NCBI GenBank assembly: GCA_023957775.1
Contig: JAMLGR010000001.1
Location: 186,001 to 250,000, forward strand
DNA length: 64,000 nucleotides
From: Fimbriimonadaceae bacterium
Lineage (GTDB): Bacteria; Armatimonadota; Fimbriimonadia; Fimbriimonadales; Fimbriimonadaceae
Reading direction: 5' to 3'
Below, in pieces: positions 42,133 to 56,925 of the stretch. The notes beneath the pieces were generated by a model. The model made no database searches. It was not told the origin of the DNA and saw only the letters and a list, made by a program, of their open reading frames with translations. Within the stretch, counting starts at the first letter, position 1. The number at the start of each line of letters is the position of its first letter. The translations under genes were made by a program, and so were the position numbers.

Positions 42133-42993
42133 CTAGGCCGCCGAGTCCAGGTTGAAGGCGGCCTCGTTTTTGGCGACCTCGGCCTGGACCACGGTGCGAA
42201 TCACGGCGAGCTGCTCGTCCGGCATCCCCAAAAACGCTTGCGCCATGGGGTCCATGACCATCTCGACCCCAGGTGCTTGGTTCTCATAGCCACACTGATG
42301 GGCGAGCGTGTTGGCTGCCGAGACCAGCATCGACGCCTCCTGATGCTTGTCGTCGGCGATGGGGTTGAGGTGGAACTGGATCGCGTGCCGGATGCGCTCG
42401 CCCAAACGGAAGCGTTCGGCCATGAGACCGCTCACCTGCGCCTCGTGGAAACCCACGACCTGTTCGAGGATGTCGCACAGGGGTTTCCCCTGCTCCTGGG
42501 CGCCTATGATCGCCCGATCCAACTCCGCCGGGCAGAAACGGTCCACGATCATCAACCCCATGTCGTGCATCAACCCCGCGGTGTACGCCTCCTCGGCAAG
42601 AGCCGGCGCCTTCATCCGCGCCAAAACCCGCGCGGCGAGTGCCACGGCCAGACTGTGCTTCCAAAACTCCACCTTCGAGAAACGCTGCGAACGGCTGCGA
42701 CCCGACGAGAAGTTCTGGAACCCGATGCTCACCACCAGACTCCGCACGGTGTTGAGGCCCAACATCGTCACCGCGCGTCCCACGCTGGCAATCGGCTGGC
42801 TCGAGTACGCCGCCGAGTTCGAGACCCTCAAGATCTTCCCCGCGATGCTCGCGTCCCGCTCCAGGATGCCTTCCAGCATCCTCGGGCTCGAGGACGGATC
42901 GTCGATCGTGTTGAGAACCTCGGTCACCACAGAGGACAACACAGGCAAGTTCTCTGTGCGCGACATCGATAGGGAGAGACTCTCAAGATCCAC
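42133..42993 (-). CDS. HDOD-domain protein
   Basis: 286 aa. HDOD core: SRTENLPVLSSVVTEVLNTIDDP, LERDASIAGKILRVSNSAAYSSQPIASVGRAVTMLGLNTVRSLV, EEAYTAGLMHDMGLMI and VVGFHEAQVSGLMAERF. HDOD proteins are HD-like modules, usually non-catalytic, in signalling with cyclic nucleotides or chemotaxis. GTG 42993 is chosen because AACAAT is 6 nt upstream, but ATG 42966 is possible. Single-domain, no receiver. Confidence 0.85.
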   Translation of the reverse strand: MDLESLSLSMSRTENLPVLSSVVTEVLNTIDDPSSSPRMLEGILERDASIAGKILRVSNSAAYSSQPIASVGRAVTMLGLNTVRSLVVSIGFQNFSSGRSRSQRFSKVEFWKHSLAVALAARVLARMKAPALAEEAYTAGLMHDMGLMIVDRFCPAELDRAIIGAQEQGKPLCDILEQVVGFHEAQVSGLMAERFRLGERIRHAIQFHLNPIADDKHQEASMLVSAANTLAHQCGYENQAPGVEMVMDPMAQAFLGMPDEQLAVIRTVVQAEVAKNEAAFNLDSAA

Positions 42994-42999
42994 GTGAGA

Positions 43000-43005
43000 A
43001 TTGTT
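43000..43005 (-). promoter_or_regulatory. -10 box AACAAT, leaderless-type, for the HDOD gene
   Basis: AACAAT on the minus strand, 6 nt before GTG 42993. Weaker match than others. Confidence 0.35.
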
Positions 43006-43100
43006 GGCAGAGCGTGGCGATGTCTGGGCTGGTAAATCTACGAGTCGCGCCCGAACAGAACGCCCCTGTCTGGCCCGGGCCAAAGGAACCAGTCGATCCA

Positions 43101-43121
43101 CCTGAGCGTTGTATACTCATG
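43101..43121 (+). promoter_or_regulatory. Candidate HAIR operator overlapping the dnaJ -10 box
   Basis: CCTGAGC, 7 nt, ACTCATG: 11 of 14 positions match the HAIR consensus CTTGAGT-N7-ACTCAAG bound by HspR, and the spacing is exact. The -10 TATACT (43112-43117) lies inside, so bound HspR would block the promoter. hspR is the second gene of the operon. Confidence 0.55.
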
Positions 43122-43141
43122 TAATTGAGCATAGAGGCTTC

Positions 43142-44221
43142 ATGGCAAAAGATTACTACGCAATGCTCGGAGTGCCCAAGTCAGCGGATGAGAAGGAGAT
43201 CAAATCCGCGTACCGCAAGCTTGCCCGCAAGTACCACCCGGACGTCAATCCGAACGACAAGGCCGCCGAGGGCAAGTTCAAGGAGATCAGCGAAGCCTAC
43301 GAGGTCCTGAGCGACCCCGAGAAGAAGAAGCTGTACGACAAGTTCGGGTCGAACTGGGAGCACGCCCAGCACTTCACGGGAGGAGGCCAACCCCAAGGGG
43401 AAGGCGCCCATTTCGAAGCCACCTACGGTGCCCCTGGCGGGTTCGAGAGCATCTTCGAGCAGTTCTTCGCCAACATGGGCCACGAGCAGGGCCAGCCTGG
43501 CGTGCGCGCCACGCCGAGCCGCGACGTCGAGAAGGTCGTCGAGCTCTCGCTCGAAGAGATCGACTCCGGCACCAAGCGCACGCTGACGTACCAGTCCCCC
43601 GACGCCTGCAAGTCCTGCGATGGCTTGGGTGTCGTCACCCGCAACACCGCCCAGAAGTGCCCCGCCTGCAAGGGCGCAGGGCGCGTGAAGACCGTTTTCG
43701 GCATGTCGCAACCATGTCAGGCGTGCGGCGGCTCCGGCGAGCTGCGCGTGGAGACGTGCCCCACATGCAAAGGCGCGGGAACAGTGGCCACCACCAAGAC
43801 CGTCGAGGTGAAGATCCCCGCCGGCATCTCTGAAGGCAAGAAGCTGCGCGTCCCGGGCAAGGGCGTGGTCGGCACCGGCGGAAGAGCCGGCGACCTCTAC
43901 GTCGTCATCAAGGAGAAGCCGCACGCCAAGTTCCGCCGGGCGGGCGAGAACCTCGAAGTCGACGTGGATGTCCCCTTCACCGTTGCCGCCCTGGGCGGTG
44001 AGATCAAGGTGCCGACGCTGCGTTCCACCGTCTCCATGAAGATTCCGGAAGGCACCCAGAGCGGGCAGATGTTCCGCCTCGCCTCCCAAGGCATCGCCAA
44101 ACTCGGAGGCACGCGCGGCAACCTGATGGCCCGGATCAAGATCACGGTGCCGAAGAGCCCGACCCAAGAACAGCGCAAGCTTCTCGAGCAACTCGCCAAC
44201 CTGGAGAAGAGCAAGGTATGA
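43142..44221 (+). CDS. dnaJ: Chaperone DnaJ
   Basis: 359 aa. J domain with HPD in [10 protein letters not shown], a short G/F-type linker, four CxxCxGxG zinc motifs ([32 protein letters not shown]) and both C-terminal substrate domains. Stimulates DnaK ATPase. ATG 43142 has GAGG 5 nt upstream and a leader of about 20-25 nt. Overlaps hspR by ATGA; no dnaK or grpE adjacent. Confidence 0.96.
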   Translation: MAKDYYAMLGVPKSADEKEIKSAYRKLARKYHPDVNPNDKAAEGKFKEISEAYEVLSDPEKKKLYDKFGSNWEHAQHFTGGGQPQGEGAHFEATYGAPGGFESIFEQFFANMGHEQGQPGVRATPSRDVEKVVELSLEEIDSGTKRTLTYQSPDACKSCDGLGVVTRNTAQKCPACKGAGRVKTVFGMSQPCQACGGSGELRVETCPTCKGAGTVATTKTVEVKIPAGISEGKKLRVPGKGVVGTGGRAGDLYVVIKEKPHAKFRRAGENLEVDVDVPFTVAALGGEIKVPTLRSTVSMKIPEGTQSGQMFRLASQGIAKLGGTRGNLMARIKITVPKSPTQEQRKLLEQLANLEKSKV

Positions 44222-44625
44222 CCGGAGACAAGCAACCTGTCTACATGATCGGCGTGGCCGCGCAGCTTTGCGGCGTGCACCCTCAAACCCTTCGCCAATA
44301 CGAGCGTCTGGGCCTTGTGGTCCCGGCACGGGCCGGCGCCAAGAACCGGCTCTACTGCGAGGCCGACATCCGCAAAGTGCGGCGCATCCAGCGCCTCACC
44401 CAGGAGATGGGCGTCAACCTCGCGGGAGTCGAGGTGATCCTCCGCCTCCTCGACGAGATCGAGGAGATCCGCAACGATCTCGAGCAGCAGATGATCGAGT
44501 ACGTCAAAGACGCCGAGCGCCGCATTCAAGACATGGCGGCGAACTCCTCGATGCCGATCCGCAAGGACGAATCGCTGCTCCCCGTTCCAAACATTCGGCT
44601 CCGCTCCAAGAATCTCGATCTGTAG
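44218..44625 (+). CDS. hspR: MerR-family heat-shock repressor HspR
   Basis: 135 aa. MerR winged-helix opening ([52 protein letters not shown]) with the [10 protein letters not shown] helix characteristic of HspR, then a dimerisation coiled-coil. Represses dnaK or dnaJ operons until titrated by DnaK. Here it is downstream of dnaJ, overlapping by ATGA, with a HAIR-like site in the operon promoter. Confidence 0.88.
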   Translation: MTGDKQPVYMIGVAAQLCGVHPQTLRQYERLGLVVPARAGAKNRLYCEADIRKVRRIQRLTQEMGVNLAGVEVILRLLDEIEEIRNDLEQQMIEYVKDAERRIQDMAANSSMPIRKDESLLPVPNIRLRSKNLDL

Positions 44626-44639
44626 AGGCCGCGGGCACC

Positions 44640-45851
44640 CTACGGGGACTTCAGAAGAGGGAGACGTCTGCCTTCTGTCAGCGAGCGCCACAGCCACTCG
44701 ATCGGACCCAGATTGAAGAATCGCAGCCATACGGCGGCAAACACGAGGTCGACGCCCCAAACGCCAAGCACGATCTTCATCTGCTCGACTCGGTCCACGC
44801 TTCCAAACATCCCCAATCCCCAGGAGTAGAACACAAACGTGCACGCCACGGTCTGGAGGAGGTAAGCGCTCAGGGCCACTCGCCCAACGGCGGAAACCGC
44901 TCGCACAACGCCTGGAAGCCTCCCCGACTCGACCCACATCGCCCCGAGGACCAGGTACCCGAGGCTGAGAATGGGCCCGAAGAACAGCTCCCAGGGCAAG
45001 GTGGCGAAGTAGTTGAACGGCAACGGACGAAGGGCCAACGCGAGGGCGTTCAGCGCCAATCCGCCCCCCAATCCCACCAGCAACACCCGGCCGCGCGCCA
45101 TGGCGTGGGCCCCGGGCTTGAAAAGAAACCCGCTTCGGCCCCAAAGCACTCCCAGACAAAACAGCGGCAGCAGGAACGGCAACATGAGCACCACCGCGGG
45201 TCCTCCCGAGCCGGCGAAGACCGTGGCGCGCTGAGCCAACTGCTCGCTGTAGCTCCCCGCCGCAAAGGTCGCCACCTCGGCAGCAGGCGACATCGCTCCG
45301 GCGCTCCAAGTTTTGGGCAACGCCCTCATCCCCTCGCTCCACATGGCGACGGCTCCCAAGAAGGCACCCGCCGATGCGAGGAGCGCCAGCGCCGCGCCTG
45401 CCACGATCACCCGGCGCAGATTGCGCTCCGAAGCCGTGGCGAGAAAACAAGCAACCGCCGCGGTGCCCGAGTAGATCCAGAGGATGTCCCCGTACCACAG
45501 GAACAGGCCGTGGGCCAACCCCAGCAGCGCAAGGTACCCGGTGCGCTTCAAATAGCCCCAAGGCCAAGCGTTGGGGACGGACCTTCGCTTCTCGTACTGC
45601 ATCCAGATGCCGATCCCGAACAAGACGGCCAGCATCGATCGGAACTTGCCGGTCACCAAAAAGAGCTTGACGACCTCGATCCACTTCTCGACGCTTGTCG
45701 GCTCCGACAAGGGGAGGGCCGTACTGAACAAGGGACCGGAAGGCTCGGCGAACGCCGCGATGTTCGCGGGCAAGATGCCCAAAATGGCGATCCCGCGAAG
45801 GAAATCCAAGGCCTGGATGCGACCATGGACCGTAGGGGCGACCGCCTGCAT
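44640..45851 (-). CDS. DUF418 membrane protein
   Basis: 403 aa with around ten helices. Starts at ATG 45851 with RIQALDFLRGIAILGILPANI and contains RSMLAVLFGIGIWMQYEKR, YLALLGLAHGLFLWYGDIL and the late GRVALSAYLLQTVACTFVFYSWGLGMFG, all DUF418 hallmarks. The family resembles acyltransferase-type membrane proteins; function unknown. TACACT, 8 nt, ATG upstream: leaderless-type. Confidence 0.88.
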   Translation of the reverse strand: MQAVAPTVHGRIQALDFLRGIAILGILPANIAAFAEPSGPLFSTALPLSEPTSVEKWIEVVKLFLVTGKFRSMLAVLFGIGIWMQYEKRRSVPNAWPWGYLKRTGYLALLGLAHGLFLWYGDILWIYSGTAAVACFLATASERNLRRVIVAGAALALLASAGAFLGAVAMWSEGMRALPKTWSAGAMSPAAEVATFAAGSYSEQLAQRATVFAGSGGPAVVLMLPFLLPLFCLGVLWGRSGFLFKPGAHAMARGRVLLVGLGGGLALNALALALRPLPFNYFATLPWELFFGPILSLGYLVLGAMWVESGRLPGVVRAVSAVGRVALSAYLLQTVACTFVFYSWGLGMFGSVDRVEQMKIVLGVWGVDLVFAAVWLRFFNLGPIEWLWRSLTEGRRLPLLKSP

Positions 45852-45859
45852 ACCCCGCA

Positions 45860-45865
45860 AGTGTA
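45860..45865 (-). promoter_or_regulatory. -10 box TACACT, leaderless-type, for the DUF418 gene
   Basis: TACACT on the minus strand, 8 nt before ATG 45851, the same arrangement as at obgE. Confidence 0.6.
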
Positions 45866-45934
45866 GTGCCCCACCCCGGCGCTTGGCAAGGCCCCCGCCG
45901 CAACGTCCAGTCGCCACGGCTCGTCTGTTTAATC

Positions 45935-46789
45935 ATGCTCTTGGCGCCGCTGCTCCTGCTTCTCGCTCCGGTCGTGTCCGATAGGGGAATCGTCTACTCC
46001 CATGCAGGAGGCGAATCGCTGGAAATGGACATCCACCGGCCCGCAACTGTGGAGGGAGCCCTTCCCTGCGTCGTGGTCATCCACGGAGGGTCCTGGATCG
46101 GTGGCAAACGCGAGGACATGGATGCCCTGGCCAAGGCCCTGGCCGAGAAGGGCCTGGTGGCGGCGAACATCACCTACCGGCTCGCCAAGGCGCCGCAATT
46201 CCACCGCTGGCCCGCGATGCTCGACGATGCCCAAACCGCGGTCCGCTTCCTTCGCGCCAATGCGGCCAAATACCACGTGGATCCGATGCGCATGGGCTCC
46301 GCCGGCGCCAGCGCGGGAGGCCACCTCGCGCTGTTCCTGGGGTGCCGCGACACGCGCGATCCCGACCCGAAGGAGTACCCCGAAGTCTCAAGCCGGGTGT
46401 CGGCCGTCCTCGACCTGTTCGGCCCCACCGACATGACTCAGGACTACCCGCGCAACGTGGCGATCGACTTTCTGTACCAGACCGTTCTGGGCAAGCCGAG
46501 GGACAAGGCGGAGGCGGAGATTCGCGATGCGAGCCCCCTTCTGTTCATCGACAAGCGCTCGGCTCCCGTGTTTATCGTGCAAGGGCTCGTGGACCCTCTT
46601 GTGAACCCCCATCAGAGCCAGATGCTGGAAGCCAAGCTCAAGGAGATGGGCATCGGGGTTGAGGCGAGGTATGTCGAGGGCATGGGGCACGGAGGCGACC
46701 CGAACGACCCCAAGATCGGTGAAGCCTATGCGGCCGGCATCGACTGGATCGCCAAGGAACTTCTCGCCTCCCGCAGAAAGGCTGCCTAA
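45935..46789 (+). CDS. Secreted alpha/beta hydrolase, esterase/lipase type
   Basis: 284 aa. Signal peptide from ATG 45935 (LLAPLLLLLAPVVS), oxyanion HGGSWIGGKR, nucleophile in GSAGASAGGHLAL (near residue 127), Asp in VQGLVDPLVNPHQS and His in MGHGGDP. BD-FAE/acetyl-esterase-like. An in-frame ATG at 45866 would add 23 Pro/Arg-rich residues and hide the signal, so 45935 is preferred. Substrate unknown. Confidence 0.85.
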   Translation: MLLAPLLLLLAPVVSDRGIVYSHAGGESLEMDIHRPATVEGALPCVVVIHGGSWIGGKREDMDALAKALAEKGLVAANITYRLAKAPQFHRWPAMLDDAQTAVRFLRANAAKYHVDPMRMGSAGASAGGHLALFLGCRDTRDPDPKEYPEVSSRVSAVLDLFGPTDMTQDYPRNVAIDFLYQTVLGKPRDKAEAEIRDASPLLFIDKRSAPVFIVQGLVDPLVNPHQSQMLEAKLKEMGIGVEARYVEGMGHGGDPNDPKIGEAYAAGIDWIAKELLASRRKAA

Positions 46790-46791
46790 CG

Positions 46792-46831
46792 AAAAAAAGA
46801 AGAGCCTCCCTTCGAAGAAGGGCGGGGGCTC
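46792..46831 (-). terminator. Intrinsic terminator, minus strand
   Basis: Stem GAGCC...GGCTC plus CCCTT...AAGGG with a 5-nt loop, followed on the minus strand by seven T. Ends a transcript coming from the small gene at 46848-47066. Confidence 0.75.
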
Positions 46832-46847
46832 CAGGGCCTTTCCGAAG

Positions 46848-47066
46848 CTAGATGAACCCGATGCGATCGCGCCCGGCGCCGTCTGCGTGCCCCGATGAGT
46901 CGGGAGCGCACGCATATCCGAGAGCCAGGAGTTCGTCGGTGTCGAGCGTTTGCGCCACCTCCACACTCAACGCGTTCCGTGGCTCCGCTTTGGGTTCCCC
47001 GCTCGGCAAGACGAGTTCTCGCACTTGGATCCTTGACAATTCCTTGTCCACACTCTTTTGACGCAA
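46848..47066 (-). CDS. Small hypothetical protein after rpoC
   Basis: 72 aa from TTG 47066 or 67 aa from GTG 47051. Sequence is soluble and acidic (KELSRIQVRELVLPSGEPKAE, NALSVEVAQTLDTDELLALG) with no known domain. The rpoC transcript ends at a terminator in between, a GATAAT occurs just after it, and a strong terminator closes this unit, so it is likely its own gene or a small RNA. Confidence 0.5.
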   Translation of the reverse strand: MRQKSVDKELSRIQVRELVLPSGEPKAEPRNALSVEVAQTLDTDELLALGYACAPDSSGHADGAGRDRIGFI

Positions 47067-47162
47067 ACAATCCGGGACTTCGTTTGCCGGTTATCGAAGA
47101 ATCTGCTCCCAATGGGCCTTCCGACCTGAAAAAACCAAGATTATCCCAGGGTGAAGCACATG

Positions 47163-47197
47163 AAAAAGGGCGCCCGCCGCCGTGGCGGACGCCCTTT
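47163..47197 (-). terminator. Intrinsic terminator of rpoBC
   Basis: Stem AAAGGGCG / CGCCCTTT with an inner CCGCC / GGCGG, followed by TTTTT on the minus strand, 10 nt after the rpoC stop. Confidence 0.8.
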
Positions 47198-47207
47198 CTT
47201 GGCGAGG

Positions 47208-51905
<4,698 letters not shown>

Positions 51906-51965
51906 TCGCTTTTCTCTATCTCCTCAGTTCGCTGGAACACTCCAGCCAAGGCGTCGCGTTGAGAA

Positions 51966-52001
51966 CCTGCCGCAAGGAAGTGCGCCTCCTCCTGCGGCAG
52001 G
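51966..52001 (-). other. Hairpin in the rpoB-rpoC spacer
   Basis: 9-bp stem CCTGCCGCA / TGCGGCAGG with an 18-nt loop and no U-tract; could be an RNA-processing or partial-termination site. Confidence 0.5.
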
Positions 52002-52009
52002 GACTCGAT

Positions 52010-55000
52010 TTAGTTGAAGAACCCGACCGAACGGGCGAGGCGCATATCGTCGCCTCCTCCCAGTTCGTCCAGATCCTTGAGCGGAATCTCTTTGTTCGCC
52101 GCGTCCTCCACGGTGACCCGAAGGCACAGCGATCGCAGTTCGTTGACCAAGATCTTGAAGGACTCGGGAATGCCGGGCTCGGCCAACGTCTCGCCCTTGA
52201 CGATGGACTCGTACGCTTTCACGCGTCCGGTCACGTCGTCGGACTTGATCGTCAGCAGCTCCTGAAGCGTGTACGCCGCGCCGTACGCCTCGAGCGCCCA
52301 CACTTCCATCTCGCCGAATCGCTGGCCTCCGAACTGCGCCTTTCCACCCAACGGCTGCTGGGTGACGAGCGAGTACGGGCCGATCGATCGCGCGTGGATC
52401 TTCTCGTCCGCGAGGTGCTCGAGTTTCAGCATGTAGATGGCGCCCACCGTGATCGGGTTTGGCACCCGGTCGCCGGTTTTGCCGTCGTACACGTCCGACT
52501 TGCAGCTCGCCGGGTCGATCCCCGCGCGGCGGAGCGCGTTCTCCTCGATGCGCTTCACCGCGGCCTCGTACACCTCGTTCGCGGCCTTGGCCGGGGCGCC
52601 CATCTCGTCGGGCAGCTCTTCGGGGACCCACGTTTCGGGGTCGGCGTCCAGCAGGGCTTGCACGCTTTTCGCCGGCGGCGTGCCCACGATGCGCAGGGCG
52701 CGTTCCAGGTGCTCCTGGTCGAGTTCGCGCAACCGTGCGTCGATCTGGGAAAGCATCTCTTCGACCGTCGCGTCCTTCTCGAACGGGATCCGAAGACCCA
52801 GCTCCAGATTGGCGTACGCTCCCAGCACCTGACGCCGCATCGAGGTCGCCAGCCGCTCCATCTCTTCGAGCACCTCGTGCTCGGTGGCCCCCTCGAACGC
52901 GGGAACCACGTACCGGACGCCGAGGTTCTTCCCGGCATAACCGAGGTGGGTCTCGAGAATCTGGCCGATGTTCATGCGGCTTGGAACGCCGAGCGGGTTC
53001 AGGATGATGTCCACGGGCGTGCCGTCCGCCAGGTAAGGCATGTCCTCCACGGAGACGATGCGCGAAATGACGCCCTTGTTCCCGTGGCGGCCGGCCATCT
53101 TGTCGCCGACCATCAGCTTGCGCTTCTGGGCGATGTAGACCTGGACCGTCATGTTCGTCCCAGCCGGCAGCTCGTCCCCGGGGATCTGCAGCAGCGGCTC
53201 TTCGGTGCGGTCGCAAACGAGGCGATCGCGCTTCTTGGACTCCTTGTAGACGTGGTTGATGCTCGGGCTGAGGTACTTGTACCTGCTGAACACCTTGACG
53301 TCCACGACGGTGCCCTTTTCACCGTGCGGCAGCCGGAGCGAAACGTCGCGCGTCTCCTCCGCCTTCTTGCCGAAGATCGCGATGATCAGCCGCTCTTCGG
53401 CGGTCATCTCGACCTGGCCTTTGGGAGCGACCTTGCCGACGAGGATGTCCTCGGGCCGTACTTCGGCGCCGATGCGGATGATGCCGTTCTCGTCGAGGTC
53501 CTTGAGGGCCTCTTCACCCACGTTGGGGATGTCGCGCGTGATCTCCTCCGGCCCGAGCTTCGTGTCCACGGCCTCGGTCTCGTGACGCTCGATGTGGATC
53601 GACGTGTAGACGTCGTCCTTCACCATGCGCTCGGAGATGATGATCGCGTCCTCGTAGTTGTAGCCGCCCCACGGCATGAACGCGACGAGCACGTTCTTGC
53701 CAAGCGCGAGGTCGGCCTGATCGCAGCACGGGCCGTCCGCAAGCGGATCGCCCTTGAGCACGCGCTGCCCGGGGACCACGATCGGGCGCTGCGTGAAGCA
53801 CGTCGATTTGTTCGACTGCACCATGTGCATCAGCGGGTAGTGGTCCAGCGTCTCCTCGTCGATCCGAACGACGATCTCGGTCGAGGTGACCGACTCGACG
53901 GTTCCGTCGCGGGATGCGACGACCGCGGCGCCCGAGTCGACCGCCGCGGTGCGCTCGTAACCCGTTCCGACGATCGGCCGCTCCGACCGAAGCAGGGGCA
54001 CGGCCTGGCGCTGCATGTTCGCGCCCATCAGCGCACGGTTCGCGTCGTCGTTCTCGAGGAAGGGGATCAAGGCCGTGGCGACCGAGATGATCTGCACGGG
54101 CGAAACGTCCATGAACTGGACCGCCGCGCGCGCCACGATAGGATAGGCCGCGCCGCCGACGTCGCCGCCGGCGCATCGCACCTGGATGCGATCCTCGAGG
54201 ATGCGCGCGTGGTCGTCCGTCAACGTGTCCGCCGGAGCGACGAGCTGACCCGTCTCCTCCTGCGCCGTAAGGTAAACGATCTCATCGGTGACCACGCCGT
54301 CCACCACCCGCCGGTACGGCGTCATGATGAAGCCGAACTCGTCCACGCGGGCGTGGGTCGTGAGCTGCGAGATCAACCCGATGTTCGGTCCTTCCGGAGT
54401 CTCGATGGGGCAGATGCGGCCGTAGTGGGAGCGGTGCACGTCGCGCACTTCGAGCTTGGCGCTGGTTCGCTGGAGGCCACCCGGTCCAAGGCTGGAAAGG
54501 CGCCGCTTGTTGGTCAGCTCGCTCAGCGGGTTCGTCTGGTCCATGAACGTGCTGAGCTGGTTGGAGCTGAAGAAGCTCTTGATCGACGCGCTCACGGGCT
54601 TGACGCTGAGGATGATGCCCGGAAGCAGGTTGTCCTGGTCGGTGCTGGTCATCCGCTCGCGGGCGACCTTCTCCATCCGGACGAATCCGAGTCGAAGCTG
54701 GCTCTGGAGCAGCTCGCCGACGCTGCGCACGCGCTTGTTCTTCAGATCGTCGATGTCGTCGCGCTCCGCATCGCGGCTCAGATACGGCCGCATCGCGAAC
54801 AGGACGCCCGAAAGGTCCTCGGACGTGAGGTTCCGGACGCCCAGCGGGACGTCGTACCCCAGCTTCTGGTTGAGGAACCGACGGCCAACCTTGCCCAGGT
54901 CGTACCGCTTCACATCGAAGAACAGCCCGTAGATCAGCTGCTTGGCCGCCTCCTCGTTGGCCGACTCGCCCGGGCGAAGCCGCTTGTAGATGTCGAGGAT

Positions 55001-56029
55001 GGCTTCCCGAGTCGTGGAGGTGGGGTCCTGATCGAGCGTCGATTCGACGAGGCTGAGCACGTCGAGCACGCGCAGCGACTTGAGCTCCATCGACTCGATC
55101 TTCTTCGCCGTCTCGGGCTCGATCCGCTCGAGCCGCTTGATCACGACGCTCTTGCCGTCGGTATCGAGCAGATCCTCGAGCATGCGCTTGCCTGCAAGCT
55201 CCTCCGCGGTCGGCGGCGCGAGCTCGACGACCTTGCCGAACGTGAACAGGATCTCCTCGTTGGTCGAAAGGAGCGTGTCCACGAGCACCTTCGAGCCGCG
55301 AAGCTCCTCGGGCACCCCGGCGATCACCTCGTCGGTGATCAGGGTTCCGGCCTCGACAAGCACCTCGCCCGTCTCGGGGTCCGCCAACGGATCGACCAGA
55401 CGCCGATGCGTGGCCGACTCGAGCGGCAACGTGACCTGAACGCGGCCGCGGTCGAAACCGTGCAGGGCCTTGATCAACTGCGTGAGCGGCAGCTTCTTGG
55501 TCTGGCTGATCTGCGTCCGGACGACGCCGTTCGCGTCGGATTCGACCTCGAGCCACGGACCCTCGTTCGGGATGATGCGGGCCGAAACGACGACCTGCAT
55601 CGAACTGTCAACACCCTCCTCGAAGTAGAGGCCCGGCGATCGGGAGAGCTGCGACACGATGACGCGCTCCCGCCCGTTGATGATGAACGTCCCCTTGTCC
55701 GTCATCAGTGGCAGATCGCCCAGGTAGACCTCCGACTCGATCACCTCGCGATCCTTGCCGCCGAAGCGGACGATCGCCTTGATGGGCGCCTCGAAGGTCA
55801 TGTCGCGATCGCGACACTCCTGGAGTGAGTATTTCGGCTCGCTCAGGGTGAAACTGACGAGTTCGATGTAGTTGGTCTGCGTGAAGTCCCAGATGGGAGA
55901 GAACGTTTTGAAGAGTTCGGGAAGTCCTTCTTCCAGAAACCACTTGTAACTGTTAAGCTGAAGTTCAATAAGATTGGGTGCCTCGAGGAACCGGCCGATT
56001 CTCTTCGAGGACGGTTGGATTACTCTCAT
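52010..56029 (-). CDS. rpoB: DNA-directed RNA polymerase beta subunit
   Basis: 1339 aa, canonical RpoB including the rifampicin region [32 protein letters not shown] and the end [32 protein letters not shown]. Compared with E. coli numbering, Gln513 is Thr and His526 is Asn (codons at 54548-54550 and 54509-54511), both rifampicin contact residues. Strong SD GGAGG and its own promoter; ribosomal protein genes L10/L12 that usually precede it are absent. Confidence 0.98.
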   Translation of the reverse strand: MRVIQPSSKRIGRFLEAPNLIELQLNSYKWFLEEGLPELFKTFSPIWDFTQTNYIELVSFTLSEPKYSLQECRDRDMTFEAPIKAIVRFGGKDREVIESEVYLGDLPLMTDKGTFIINGRERVIVSQLSRSPGLYFEEGVDSSMQVVVSARIIPNEGPWLEVESDANGVVRTQISQTKKLPLTQLIKALHGFDRGRVQVTLPLESATHRRLVDPLADPETGEVLVEAGTLITDEVIAGVPEELRGSKVLVDTLLSTNEEILFTFGKVVELAPPTAEELAGKRMLEDLLDTDGKSVVIKRLERIEPETAKKIESMELKSLRVLDVLSLVESTLDQDPTSTTREAILDIYKRLRPGESANEEAAKQLIYGLFFDVKRYDLGKVGRRFLNQKLGYDVPLGVRNLTSEDLSGVLFAMRPYLSRDAERDDIDDLKNKRVRSVGELLQSQLRLGFVRMEKVARERMTSTDQDNLLPGIILSVKPVSASIKSFFSSNQLSTFMDQTNPLSELTNKRRLSSLGPGGLQRTSAKLEVRDVHRSHYGRICPIETPEGPNIGLISQLTTHARVDEFGFIMTPYRRVVDGVVTDEIVYLTAQEETGQLVAPADTLTDDHARILEDRIQVRCAGGDVGGAAYPIVARAAVQFMDVSPVQIISVATALIPFLENDDANRALMGANMQRQAVPLLRSERPIVGTGYERTAAVDSGAAVVASRDGTVESVTSTEIVVRIDEETLDHYPLMHMVQSNKSTCFTQRPIVVPGQRVLKGDPLADGPCCDQADLALGKNVLVAFMPWGGYNYEDAIIISERMVKDDVYTSIHIERHETEAVDTKLGPEEITRDIPNVGEEALKDLDENGIIRIGAEVRPEDILVGKVAPKGQVEMTAEERLIIAIFGKKAEETRDVSLRLPHGEKGTVVDVKVFSRYKYLSPSINHVYKESKKRDRLVCDRTEEPLLQIPGDELPAGTNMTVQVYIAQKRKLMVGDKMAGRHGNKGVISRIVSVEDMPYLADGTPVDIILNPLGVPSRMNIGQILETHLGYAGKNLGVRYVVPAFEGATEHEVLEEMERLATSMRRQVLGAYANLELGLRIPFEKDATVEEMLSQIDARLRELDQEHLERALRIVGTPPAKSVQALLDADPETWVPEELPDEMGAPAKAANEVYEAAVKRIEENALRRAGIDPASCKSDVYDGKTGDRVPNPITVGAIYMLKLEHLADEKIHARSIGPYSLVTQQPLGGKAQFGGQRFGEMEVWALEAYGAAYTLQELLTIKSDDVTGRVKAYESIVKGETLAEPGIPESFKILVNELRSLCLRVTVEDAANKEIPLKDLDELGGGDDMRLARSVGFFN

Positions 56030-56061
56030 CCAGGCCTCCGGACAGGTTTGCGCGAACTTAT

Positions 56062-56090
56062 ATCGTACCGAATTCGGCGTCGAAAGTCAA
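56062..56090 (-). promoter_or_regulatory. rpoB promoter, TTGACT-17-TACGAT
   Basis: On the minus strand TTGACT (56085-56090), 17 nt, TACGAT (56062-56067), about 33 nt before the rpoB start with a GGAGG site in the leader. Confidence 0.7.
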
Positions 56091-56150
56091 TGCTGCGTCG
56101 CATCTTTGAGGTTTTCCCAACGCCGCGCCGCGCGCAGACGGGTTGGAAAC

Positions 56151-56175
56151 GCTGACGCCTCACGGGCGCGTCAGC
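56151..56175 (-). terminator. Likely terminator of the thioredoxin-fold operon
   Basis: 8-bp stem GCTGACGC / GCGTCAGC with a 9-nt loop, followed on the minus strand by GTTTCC; just after the stop of the TlpA-like gene and before the rpoB promoter. Confidence 0.5.
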
Positions 56176-56182
56176 GGCTGCT

Positions 56183-56650
56183 TCAGCCCGGTTTGAATGC
56201 GGGAACGGTCTCCTCAGCCCCGATGAGGGCCACGGCGGGTTCGCCCACCGCTTCGGCGATTCTGCGCGAGACTTTTTCGGCCAGCGCGCGGTCCCAGCCT
56301 TCGCCGGCCTCGAGGACGGAGCCCGAGGCGTCGGTGAGCACGTAGGACGGCACGACCGTGAGCCCGTAGGAGCGCGTGACGGCCAGATCCTCATCGATCA
56401 CTTGGTCCATCGCAATGCCCTGCTCCAAGCAGTAGTCGGTCGTGGTTTCGCGACTGTCCTGGCTGATGCCTGCCACGGTCGCGGACGGGTAGGCGCGCGC
56501 CATCCGGTCGAAGAACGGGAGGGCGAATCGGCACGTGGGACATCCGGTGCGCCAAAAGATCACGAGAAGGGGGTGGTTCGCTCGAGCCGCCCTCGTGTCC
56601 AGCGAGCCGAGCGTGAAGTCGATGAAGGGAGATCCCTGATGGTCGGTCAT
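56183..56650 (-). CDS. Thioredoxin-fold (TlpA/peroxiredoxin-like) protein
   Basis: 155 aa, no signal peptide. Redox centre CPTC in VIFWRTGCPTCRFALPFFDRM, and the cis-Pro loop LTVVPSYVL. Probably a cytoplasmic thiol reductase or a resA/TlpA relative. Starts within the stop of the upstream small membrane-protein gene (ATGA), last gene of a three-gene unit. Confidence 0.85.
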   Translation of the reverse strand: MTDHQGSPFIDFTLGSLDTRAARANHPLLVIFWRTGCPTCRFALPFFDRMARAYPSATVAGISQDSRETTTDYCLEQGIAMDQVIDEDLAVTRSYGLTVVPSYVLTDASGSVLEAGEGWDRALAEKVSRRIAEAVGEPAVALIGAEETVPAFKPG

Positions 56651-56925
56651 GATGGGTGCAGACGCTGTTCGAGAGACTTGCCCTCGCCCAACGACTTTAC
56701 CAACTCGCGCTGCGTCGATGCCAACTGATCGATCGCGAAGGCCTGGTGCGCCAGCGATTCGCGAAGCTGCCGAACCTCGTGCTCGAGGCGTTGAAGCTCG
56801 TCGCCGCCCCCGACGTTCCGGCGGGTGATTTCGGCCATCTTCTGCTGGTGCTTCGCCAAGATCGCGACGATGGGGATCATGAACAGCAGCGACCCCATCA
56901 TGAAGGGAGCGAGATCTTCGATCAC
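56647..56925 (-). CDS. Small membrane-anchored coiled-coil protein (paralogue 2)
   Basis: 92 aa. One N-terminal helix with FMIPIVAILAKHQQKMAEI and a C-terminal coiled coil (LQRLEHEVRQLRESLAHQAFAIDQLASTQ). GTG 56925 overlaps the stop of the preceding gene. It is clearly related to the protein encoded next to it. Function unknown; the layout recalls PspB-like small regulators. Confidence 0.7.
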   Translation of the reverse strand: MIEDLAPFMMGSLLFMIPIVAILAKHQQKMAEITRRNVGGGDELQRLEHEVRQLRESLAHQAFAIDQLASTQRELVKSLGEGKSLEQRLHPS

